NCBI GenBank assembly: GCA_025201365.1
Contig: JAIXMF010000213.1
Location: 1-23,251, forward strand
Length of the DNA: 23,251 nucleotides
Source of the DNA: Syncephalis plumigaleata
Taxonomy: Eukaryota > Zoopagomycota > Zoopagomycetes > Zoopagales > Piptocephalidaceae
Direction: 5' to 3'
Both the position numbers and the translations under genes were made by a program. Below the pieces are notes generated by a model that was not told the DNA's origin, searched no databases, and was given only the letters and a program-made list of their open reading frames with translations. Below are positions 9,341 to 18,400 of this stretch, one piece after another (position 1 is the first letter of the stretch; each line of letters starts with the position of its first letter).

Positions 9341-10962
9341 CCAAGGATTGGTGGAAACAGTAAGTGTTAACGATCTTTTTTTTATTATAATCCTGGGCCG
9401 TAGCCTAATTTTATTTAATAAAGAAGACATGGCACAAGATTGAATACATTAGAGTGGATGAATATTTACTAATAACGTTTATTTAATTATAATTAATGGT
9501 ATTAACAATTATTGTACCTGTTGTAAATGATATTCTATGTACATATTGCTACATGCCACTTCTTGTTACTTCCTCTCTTACCTTTTCTTCTCTCATTATA
9601 AACAACGCGTTATTCACTAATCTTACTGCTCATTCCCCTATGTTCTATGCACTTCGCTATACTCCTCTTACTCTGATACACACTCTCGTCTATTGCTTTT
9701 TATTCTTTTATTTGTTCTCTGACAACACATACACCACCATAACTCATGCTTTTCCTCTTACTCCACCTTCGTTTACTGTTATATACAGGCTACGCTTAGT
9801 TGCAAGCATATACTACTTGTCTTTGTGTTGTTCTCGGTCGGTCGTCTTATTCCCGTCTAGTCTACCGCTTTGCCAGTGACTACTTGTCGAATATGTTGAT
9901 TGTATGTCGCGTACTCGTATTTTGTATCGCTACTCGTCGGCAGCCTCACTCCCATCTGTATACTCTGTCATAAGCACACTTTGCTCTTCACGCTGTGTAG
10001 TAATTGGTTCTTTATTCGTTGTCGATCAACGTGGCATATACCCCACTGGGTCTTTCATACTGGTCTATCCTCTATTCAGTTCTCTCTTTCTCGCTCCCTT
10101 GTCTACTTGCTTGCGACACTCCCTTGCCCTCACTCGTGTATTTCTATTATTTCATGCCGTGTCCTTTATTCACTGTGTATGCTTGCCGCGTTGTACCACT
10201 TTATTCGCATTGGCTTGCTGTTCATTGCTTGTAGTATGTGGGGACACGTACGCATACGTAACACTCGCGCTATGCATTAGGCACCACACTTGCTTGCCAG
10301 CATACAACGTCTCCACTCGCTGCTTTGCCTTACTTACTCGTGATTTATACATATATGCAAGTACGCGGTATTCGTGTTAACTACTAGCCAGTGCTTTTGT
10401 TCATCCAATCGTGCCATATATACGTAACAAACACTACGCCTTCTACTCGTGTGTTGTAAAAGTACGCGTACATACATAATATCCGCGCTAACTACTACCC
10501 ATTGCGTCGTTTAGCACTTTGTATTTGTAGTGGTACTGTCTGACATTGTATTGCATATTGTACATGTGCCGAGGCAATCCTATATGATGGCTATATCTTT
10601 ATTTGCATAGTATATATCAATAGCTAACATGGCACTAATAGAGGGTAATAATGACATAAACAGCGATGCTAACTACTATGCAACATTATTTATTAATAAA
10701 CTGCAAAAGTAAACGTTTAATAATGCTAATCGGTAGGAAGAGCCATGTACTAGAATGGTAGCTCATCCGTAGTATAACACATGACATAACATGGCATAAC
10801 ATGGCATAGTATTTCTTTTCCTTAGCTCATTGCTACATTAACATGTTTACAAGTGCGTTGTAGCAATGCAAATAGTTTCAAAAATGATGCGCCTAGCCAA
10901 AGAAACGTTTATGCATATATTTTTGACATTTAATTAAATTAAGAGAGAGTTGAGCTATTCAA
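9324..10962. other. 1.6-kb region without a credible coding gene
   Basis: It lies upstream of the zinc-finger gene and downstream of the acyltransferase gene. From about 9530 to 10440 the plus strand is strongly pyrimidine-rich (by eye, 14 purines in 60 at 9541-9600 and 13 in 60 at 10081-10140). Because stop codons need purines, all three plus frames are open in places, which explains the overlapping ORFs there. The remainder is AT-rich, with a small tandem repeat at 10781 and two loosely repeated blocks near 10360 and 10460. A non-coding transcript is possible but unproven. Confidence 0.6.
10781..10810. repeat. Three tandem 10-bp units
   Basis: ATGACATAAC, ATGGCATAAC and ATGGCATAGT follow one another directly. 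They lie about 150 bp beyond the stop codon of the acyltransferase gene, so are probably 3' flanking or 3' UTR sequence. Confidence 0.85.
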
Positions 10963-12318
10963 TTAGCCAAGTAACTCCGCATAAGTTAACAGCTCATTAT
11001 CGTTGACAAGTCGTTCATAATATTCCTCGGCTATATTGAAATTGGCTTCAAGTCCTCGTGGTAAATCCTTTTCCTCTACATCACTACTCGTTGATGATGA
11101 CGGTGGTGGTAAATCAAATATACATACCATATGTCTATGTGGTGATATACAACGACGACAACGTACAGGAATACCATCACCGAAATCCATCGTGTAATAA
11201 CCGAATTTAGACCAATCTGTAAATAGATAATCAGTGTGTGCCATCCAACGTAAACCACGATCGTATAGCGGCATGGATGAGTGCGTATCCGCCTGACTTA
11301 ACCATTCATTTTTACTAATAGATTTATGCGCAATAATAGTTTGACGATGTGTCGCACCAATCGTGCCTAGCGATTCATCCAGAAGATCGCTCGCTTTCTT
11401 TGTAGTATGTATGATCATGATAGCATTGCCGAAATAGTTTCTCGGTATGAAATCCAGTTGAAAGCGTCGATTAACGGCGGATCCTTGTGTTAATACCGCG
11501 TCCCCCGGCAATTGTCTAGCGCGTACTAGGGCACGCCATAACAACATAATCACCACGTCCATGGTGGATAGCCATTGGCCCGCCTCTCTTTCCTGAGGAG
11601 TAAGCGAGGCCATCGCAGTATCCTTGAGTAGCTTTAGTTTCTTTGGTGTAAATTGTACCATAACACCTCGAGCGGCGTGCTTAGTTACACCACTTAGTTC
11701 GCGATAGACATAGGGAGCGACAGGTTGATCTGGCACCAGTAGATGTCGATCATGATTAGGCATGGATGATATCGGTAATGGTGGTGCTTCGCCTCGAGCG
11801 AATGTTGCCCATGTTCTAAGGAACATAGCCGCACCATAGCCATCCGTAATGTAATGTTGCCATGCCGCGGCAAGTACCACACCGGAATTATGGGCTAGAC
11901 GAGTGATTTTCGCGGCAAATAGCATGGTGATATCCTCGGGAGGCATCCCGTCTAATGCTTGCAAATCCTCGGTAATACTGGATTGTGGCCAGTTTGGCTC
12001 ATAATACGATAGCGATTTATCCGAATACCTCTCTAGGAAGGGAATACCACGATCCGATCGATGTACCTCGTAGTTACCCGAAGCATGCTGCACTAGACGC
12101 CCATAGAATATGGGAAATAGATTCAGCGCTTGTTGAAGTGCTTCGGTCAAACGTGACGTAGGCATAAATACCTCGCTATGATGGTGATTCTTAAAGAAGA
12201 TCAATCGCTGCGACATGAACGGTCCCGGATAATGGTCAGCATGGTTTAATTTAATCGGTTCGATTAGAACATCTTCACTTGGTTTTAGCCATATTTCAGT
12301 TGCGCAATCCACAGTCAT
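10963..12318 (-). CDS. HXXXD (BAHD-type) acyltransferase
   Basis: A 451-residue single-exon protein of the transferase family that moves acyl groups from acyl-CoA to alcohols or amines. The catalytic HXXXD motif is H155-YIT-D159, directly followed by GYG. The second family landmark, normally DFGWG, reads DFGDG at 378-382, with Trp replaced by Asp. Other supporting blocks are the N-terminal LFPIFYGRL segment and the NRR...YFGNAI segment around 283-299. Length is normal for the family (about 430-470). The first in-frame ATG is at 12318-12316; the open frame upstream is only a run of TTG codons. It has no signal peptide and is probably cytosolic. The substrate cannot be predicted; in fungi such enzymes act in secondary metabolism or detoxification. 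Upstream lie the shared 21-nt leader motif and a TGACTCA site. Confidence 0.92.
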   Translation of the reverse strand: MTVDCATEIWLKPSEDVLIEPIKLNHADHYPGPFMSQRLIFFKNHHHSEVFMPTSRLTEALQQALNLFPIFYGRLVQHASGNYEVHRSDRGIPFLERYSDKSLSYYEPNWPQSSITEDLQALDGMPPEDITMLFAAKITRLAHNSGVVLAAAWQHYITDGYGAAMFLRTWATFARGEAPPLPISSMPNHDRHLLVPDQPVAPYVYRELSGVTKHAARGVMVQFTPKKLKLLKDTAMASLTPQEREAGQWLSTMDVVIMLLWRALVRARQLPGDAVLTQGSAVNRRFQLDFIPRNYFGNAIMIIHTTKKASDLLDESLGTIGATHRQTIIAHKSISKNEWLSQADTHSSMPLYDRGLRWMAHTDYLFTDWSKFGYYTMDFGDGIPVRCRRCISPHRHMVCIFDLPPPSSSTSSDVEEKDLPRGLEANFNIAEEYYERLVNDNELLTYAELLG

Positions 12319-12335
12319 GTTAAACAAATCAAAGA
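12315..12335 (-). promoter_or_regulatory. 21-nt start-codon leader motif, copy 2
   Basis: Identical over 21 bases to 9320-9340 and in the same position relative to the gene: 17 nt of leader, the ATG and the next A. Here it is preceded by a TTG/TTA-rich stretch, unlike copy 1, so the identity is confined to the start-codon region. Confidence 0.55.
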
Positions 12336-12494
12336 ATAATAACAACAACAACAATAGCAACAGAATAATAAAGATAGTATAGATGATATGCGAATGAAGA
12401 TGGCGTATTTATGTGGATTCCAGCCTATTGATACTAAACCGGTTATTCAAATTCCGCTTTTTACCGCTCTATTTACAAACAATACTCTACTTAG

Positions 12495-12518
12495 CATTCC
12501 AAAAAAAGGAATGACTCA
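12495..12518. promoter_or_regulatory. Inverted repeat overlapping a TGACTCA (bZIP/AP-1/Gcn4-type) site
   Basis: CATTCC at 12495-12500 and GGAATG at 12508-12513 flank seven A residues, forming a perfect inverted repeat. It overlaps TGACTCA at 12512-12518, the core site of Gcn4/AP-1-type bZIP factors. It is about 195 bp upstream of the acyltransferase ATG. Function is inferred from the motif only. Confidence 0.4.
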
Positions 12519-12679
12519 CATTCATCAAGTGACTGCTTTAGAAAACGAATGACTGATCGATATTTCATTGCATAAATTTAATAGCAATGCTAATAATAAC
12601 ACAACATAATAGTAATAGAAATAATAATAATAATAATTTTGGATGTACTTGTCATTTGTTCTTGTTCTTGTCCCCCTAT

Positions 12680-14667
12680 TTATACGCGATTGGTGAATAC
12701 CCATGCTTGATCCACGATACTAACCACCACAAGAGTGGTATCGATAAGTTCACGACTTAATCGACGCCATTCCTGACGTATCATTCGTGCGACACGACCA
12801 CTAGGTGCCCAAATGTGCAGTATTTGTTTATACAACTGACTACTACCACGGCAATGACGTGATGTATGAATCAGATTACGTGCTTCTTCCTCTTCTTCTT
12901 CTTCTTCGTCGTCGTCATTGTTGTTGGATAGTCTAATTCGTTTACTCGCACCAATGATACCGCGCATCTTCTTGCAAAGTAATCGTCGAGCATCAGCGCG
13001 TGTATACGTTTTATTAGGTGCTGTCATGGCACGTGTTACCGACACGGAAATGGCGAGTCCATCACCGATCTCGCATATGTAATCAGTCATGGGTCCACGC
13101 CACGCAGAATAGGGCACCTCCATCTAGGTTAGAAACGTATATTAGTAACGATCATGTTATATATATATAGAGAGAGAATAACAGTGAGCCTACCTCTGTG
13201 AATACTAGTTTTGCTCCTAGCCAACGTCTTACTATCTCGCAGGAGAATATCTCCGATAGAATACTGCATCCACCTGCGTTTGGTGAATCCCTTACACGAC
13301 GTGCACACGACGATAATTGAACGTGATTGAACCGATTGCCACGCACGCTAACGTAACTGCACACCATCGCTGGCTCGTCACGATAAAGCAACGAGTGGAT
13401 GGTACGATTTAAATCACGATCGGCCCATCGCATACACAAGTCATCCCAACCGAGACACCAATGGTTCATTTTACAATTGTGTCGATCGCACCAACGTAGT
13501 GTGGGCATCATCATCGTATTATCCGCATTATTAGTCATTGTTGCTGTTGTTGCTGCGGTTGTATTAGATTTGTTATGACAAATGGTCATCCATAAATTGT
13601 ATATAGTATTACTATTAGTATTATTGTTGTCATTAGTTTCAATAAAGCAAGTGTCTTCATCTTCATTACTTGTATGTCGTAATATATCCACAGTTCTCGT
13701 TATAGTTCTAGTATGGTTACAAGAGAAATAATAATGATCATTGGTGTTGTTGTTGTGATATAGTGAATGATCGCACTTTTTCTCATTCCATCGTATTCCT
13801 CGATGATATTGCCATTGCCGCGATTTATACGCAACAAACGCTGGTATGACTTGTTCGCTCACTGCTGTACCAGCGATGTTCGTGGCAATACGGAGTGCAT
13901 CCCGACAATGATGATGATGAGTATGATGAGTATGAATGGCGCGACATTGAGACACAAGGAACTCGCCATAACGGTCTAACAGTTTGTCGCGGGGATCGAT
14001 ACCCTTCACTAAAGGAGTGCTTATCCTCCTCTTCTTTATCTTCTTCATCATTGTAGGTATGATCAAAGTACGAATCACGTTCACTGGTCTTGGTAGCGGC
14101 ATCGATGTGGTTAGAGCCACCATCACCACCACCATTTTGTTTAGTGCAACCAATGGATTGAATAATAATATGCAGTAATGGCAACAGTTGTTGTCGTTGT
14201 TGTTCACGTAACCATGATTCCTCGTTATTGCTGTTGCTGCCAGTGTTGTACAGGTATAGCAATTGCATAATTGATGATAAGTAATCGTTAAAGCTGGTGG
14301 TGGTAGCTGTTCCACGCAAACCATCCAACTGAATGAGGTCAGACAGCGTTGCAATGATGGATTGCATTTCTTGTTCCATGATGATAGTGCCGCGGTTGTC
14401 ACCATATGTACCACCATATGGCGACGGGCACTTTGCAATAGTAGCGCCATTGTAACGACGATGTATAGTCGACAACATCTCGGTCGACGCTTCTTGCCAT
14501 GGTGCAACCGTAGTATTGTCGATTGACAAACTATTTGTATGGTAGTCGTACCATGTTGATGATGATAATTCGTGGTCCAGTACATAAGAAGTCAATTGAC
14601 ATATGATCCTTTGAACCGCTTGAGACATGGATATGTCCGACGATTGATAATTGGAAATGAAAACCAT
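12680..14667 (-). CDS. Conserved uncharacterised eukaryotic protein (AAC4-like family), multi-exon
   Basis: A protein of about 615 residues. A clear intron at 13124-13193 (70 nt; GTAGGC donor, TTTCTAACCTAG acceptor) joins VFTE to MEVPYSAWRG in phase 0. Upstream, the coding frame shifts once more. The N-terminal frame runs from the ATG at 14667 into an acidic DEEDKEEEDK stretch; the later frame carries the well-formed segment from DPRDKLLDRYGEF onward. A 70-nt intron at 14009-14078 (GTGATT...TTTAG) would restore phase, but a single-base error or other sites are possible. The C-terminal ~250 residues (SEIFSCEIVRR, TDYICEIGDG, VSVTRAM, KQILHIWAP) resemble a widespread eukaryotic family that I recall as similar to Dictyostelium AAC4; no function is known to me. 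Its alternation of strands and helices hints at a degenerate PD-(D/E)XK nuclease-like fold. A run of nine acidic/Glu residues is near the end. An acceptor-like CTTAACTAG lies 9 nt before the ATG, so a 5' intron is possible. Confidence 0.78.
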
Positions 14668-15495
14668 GGTAGAGTGCTAGTTAAGCTTCTTCTTGTTGTT
14701 GTTGTTGTTGTTGCGCAAGAGTTAAAGTAACGAAAGAGAAATTGAGATACGATTTAATAATCAATTGGTTGACTAATAAATGCAGCTAGGTTAAGCGATC
14801 AATGGCAAGTAGGTTTAGAGTAGCTTGGTTACCAAAACACAATATAAAGAGCAATAGGCTAAATGTTTGTTTGTGTGTTAAAAGCAGTAGAGTTAGTCTT
14901 TGGATAATATCTCACTTGTTGTTCAATTTAAAGCTGTAACCTACTCATGTAGGTAATGCACATGCGATGATCCTCCTTAGTGACTAGTTATCCAATAGAA
15001 TCTAAAACCTCATTGCTTAATGGAATTGAGTCACACTGATGAGATGATTCAACCGTTTAAAAATAAATGACTCATTTGGGTCATCATGAATACGTGATAC
15101 AAATGCGCTAATTGGGAAGCGTGCTAATTTTATGACAAGTAGACGTGACAATGACGAATGTATACTAGAACAAAAAGAAGGACAATCGCAACTGTAATTG
15201 TAATAATACCGATACATCAAATCAGTATCGATGCTGTCTATTTTTTATTAATAATAGCAATAGAGCAATAATAAAAAGGTATTCAAAAAATAAGGAATAC
15301 GTTTATGCAATAATAATAATACGGTAATAATGATAAAGTAATAATAATATTCAAAAGAGGAACAAGGAACAATACAAACGAAAAGAATAAAGAGAATAAT
15401 AATGATAGTAGTAATAAACAGCTCCTTATTTCTTTTCTATAATAATAATAATAGTAGTAATAGTAGTAGTAGCTTCAATGGATTAATGCCATCGT
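14668..15495. other. Intergenic region with 3' UTR and promoter signals
   Basis: It separates two minus-strand genes. The right part (about 15240-15490) is rich in AAT/TAG-type repeats and probably holds the 3' UTR of the RasGAP-like gene. The left part holds the promoter and perhaps 5' introns of the AAC4-like gene: two branch-plus-acceptor-like sequences on the minus strand (CTTAACTAG at 14677-14685 and CTTAACCTAG at 14786-14795) and a (TTG)n run at about 14693-14714. No gene is seen; the 67-codon minus ORF at 15017-15220 is not convincing. Confidence 0.6.
15027..15074. promoter_or_regulatory. Pair of AP-1/Gcn4-type palindromic sites
   Basis: TGAGTCA at 15027-15033 and TGACTCA at 15068-15074 are the same site read on opposite strands, 41 bp apart and about 360-410 bp upstream of the AAC4-like gene. 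Two near-palindromic bZIP core sites so close together suggest a bZIP-responsive promoter. A third copy of this core lies upstream of the acyltransferase gene. Confidence 0.4.
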
Positions 15496-18400
15496 TTAGC
15501 CACCGTATTGTTGTTGTTCCAAGTAACGAATAGATACAGAATCGCCTTTTTTAGCTGCACGACGGAACCATTTCATAGCGGCAGCCACATTAGCAACATT
15601 ATATTTCTCGGTGTGTTTATCGGCTATTTGCGCACTAAGTAACAATGAAGCTGATGATGCATTGGCACCTAGATTACCATAAATACTGCCACCCGTACTA
15701 CCAGTAGCACTGCCGATATTACTATGATCGATATGACTCGATGTGCTTATCATAGTAGATGATGTGTTGGCACTACTAACAAAGTAATGAGAAGTGTTCA
15801 GTGAGCTCGATCCAGTCGTGCTATTGTTACATAGTTGATCACGTAGTGAATTGGACGATATACCAGCATTACAAGTGAATGTATTGGATCCAGTGGTGCC
15901 ACTCGTAGATGAGGTACTACCCCCATTGCCGAATGAACCTGTAGCGGCGGTGTAATCGAACTCTAAACGCCAATAATCGGGTGAGATGGGCAGGGTCAGG
16001 TAGAGGATGGCCAGCTCCCGTTCACCCTCGGGGTTCCCCTCTTTAGCCGCGATCATAAATAGCCGGAATGCCTCCAGTTGACGTAGTTGTAATTCACGAT
16101 CATCCATCGAGTTACGACGCGCTAGCATGACAGTGGTGGCCTGTTGACTTGCATCGACGTTACCATCGTCGTCTACACTTTCGCCGAGTAGTCGACGACC
16201 TCGATTGATTACATCGTGTATGATCTCCTCTTTAAGCGACATGACCGCTACAGATGCATCTACAAATGCCTTACCGGCATCTGTCATGGTGAGAATTGTT
16301 TCAGGTACGAATGTCGTCACCAGTTGCAAGTCGCGACACAGGTAGCGTGGACGTATTTGACGTAGAACACGTACTAGTTCGTTGACGATAGCATCAGTTC
16401 CCGGTGCTTCATTTGCCGCTAAACGAGCCGATATAAGCAGGTTAATCGCTAGTAGTGATTGTAATTTACGGAACGGCGAGGGATGCAACGTTATCTGCGT
16501 GCATAACGCGTTGCAAGCAGCCATAAAGGTGAGATGCGTCGTGTCGTTACCGCTTTGCGTATCATCGTCGTCGCGTGTAGGGGTTACGACGTTAGCACCG
16601 TGATTAGACGTGGTCTCCACTTTTGACGCGGGATATAATCCAAGACCATTACAGGAAACGCGTCGACTAGCCATGGGGCGAGGACAGTTTCGCTCCAATT
16701 CCTCCTCTTCCTCGTCAGTGGCCAATGGCATATCGGGCGATGCTGTCGTGGCAGGAGACGCCGATGGTCGTGGATTACTGCTACGTGTCGTGATATTACT
16801 ATGCGTGGAGCTACTAGGCGAGTGCGGCGAGGACGACACGGGAATTAGTGTGGCCACCGAGTCAACTCGGCGTAGTCCCGTACAGAATAGAGGAGGTGCC
16901 ATTGTGGTGAAACCATCATCGGTACCATTACCGCTAGAATTCGAGGAATCCATCGGTTGCGACAAAACAATTGGAATGGATCCTGTTCTATGCGTGGCCG
17001 TGTTCGTGGTAGCAAATGCTGTCGTTGTAGCCGTGGTGGTGGTAGCCGCTGCTAATCGAATACCGCCCGATGCCGAAATACCACATGGACGTGTCTCCGT
17101 GGCGGTCATCGTTACGGTGGAGGGGAGGACGGGTTCGGCGGCAGGTCGCAACACGGGCGACTCTACGGCACTCTCGCCCACCAACTGATTAAACCAGCTG
17201 TCAGTTTCACTGTAACGGAATAGCAGGTGGAACTCGCTCATAATAAGGCCAACCAGTTTAAGCTGGGTTATAGTGATAAAGTCATCGCCCAACAAGCTAG
17301 CATAGGCATTTCCCGAGTTGGTACTATGTCGACGTGTACTCGACTCCCATAGCGAATTGGCAAGCGACGTGAATGATGAACCGCCGAATCCGGAACTGCT
17401 ATAGGAGCGTGTATGCGTGTCAATACGAATGGGCGAGGGTGTCGAACTGTTCGAGTAATTGCTACCACTATTATGATTCGAGCTGGATGATCGACCGAAT
17501 GGTAGTCGACCCATAAGAACGGCGGCCGCTGACGAGGAGCGTTGTCGTGATATTTGTGCACGAATACCGGGTGGTCCCAGTAGGGTGGCCTCACGGGTAA
17601 ACAGCTCGCTAATCCATATCATTTGCATGGCATCATCGCGTAGGCGTTCCACTTCACGACAGAACTGATGGAACACATCGTCGCCTGGAACAAAGTTATC
17701 GGCATGACGCATCTCCAGGTAGCCTTGCAGCTCGAGTGATTCCGCGTCCGTAAGCGTGTGTTTACGAGAAAGATCAACGATACTACGGGAGGCTTTCTCG
17801 TAGACACGACTACCACGGAATGTAGTGTAGAACATACGCAGGCGTAGCGAGGAGAACTGATACACACGGGCAGTGGTCAACTCCTGGATACGGCGTTGTT
17901 TATCCTGTGCATAGGCCCACCAAGCATTTCGATACTGCTGGCGTATCGCTCGTTTCTCGGCGGCATAATCGAATCGACGTGCCATGAAACGGATTAACGC
18001 TGTGTCGTCGTTATACTTTGTCGGTGGAAGACCCTTGGATTGATCCAAGCTACTCACGTAATTAGCGATGAAACCGGTCGGTAATTGTCGCATACGATCG
18101 AGTGCATTCTGATACGTGATACTGTCGGCAAAGTCGCCCCTAGCACTCGCCGTTTGTGCAGCTGCCTCCAAGAATTGTTTAATACTAAATGACGAATTTG
18201 AACCGGGAAATGTGGCGTAAACGTCGAACGTGCTAAGTGCACGGAAGACGGCCGCACTAATGGTGTAGAGTTCGGCCGGTGCCGTATCGTCATCGGGCGG
18301 CAATTCCTCATCATCGGGATCATCATGCATTATCATAATGGAGGTGGATAAAGACGAGTTGGATGACATTGTGGAGACATCACTCCTATCCCGATGATGC

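Noticed and set aside
9496-10380. Overlapping plus-strand ORFs of 76-158 codons in several frames
   Set aside because: The block is so pyrimidine-rich that stop codons are rare in all three plus frames at once; the proteins are Leu/Ser/Cys/Tyr-rich with no recognisable motif.
13152-14585. A single 477-codon ORF as one protein
   Set aside because: Its first half is a shadow frame of the N-terminal exon (His/Cys/Tyr-rich translation), and its end reads into the 13124-13193 intron. Only the part from about 14005 to 13194 looks real.
15036-15042. CTGATGA resembling a hammerhead ribozyme core
   Set aside because: No stem II followed by GAAA and no flanking helices could be drawn.
16610-17188. 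192-codon plus-strand ORF and similar ORFs within 4658-5650
   Set aside because: Antisense or shifted-frame shadows of the RasGAP-like and WD40/5-phosphatase genes.
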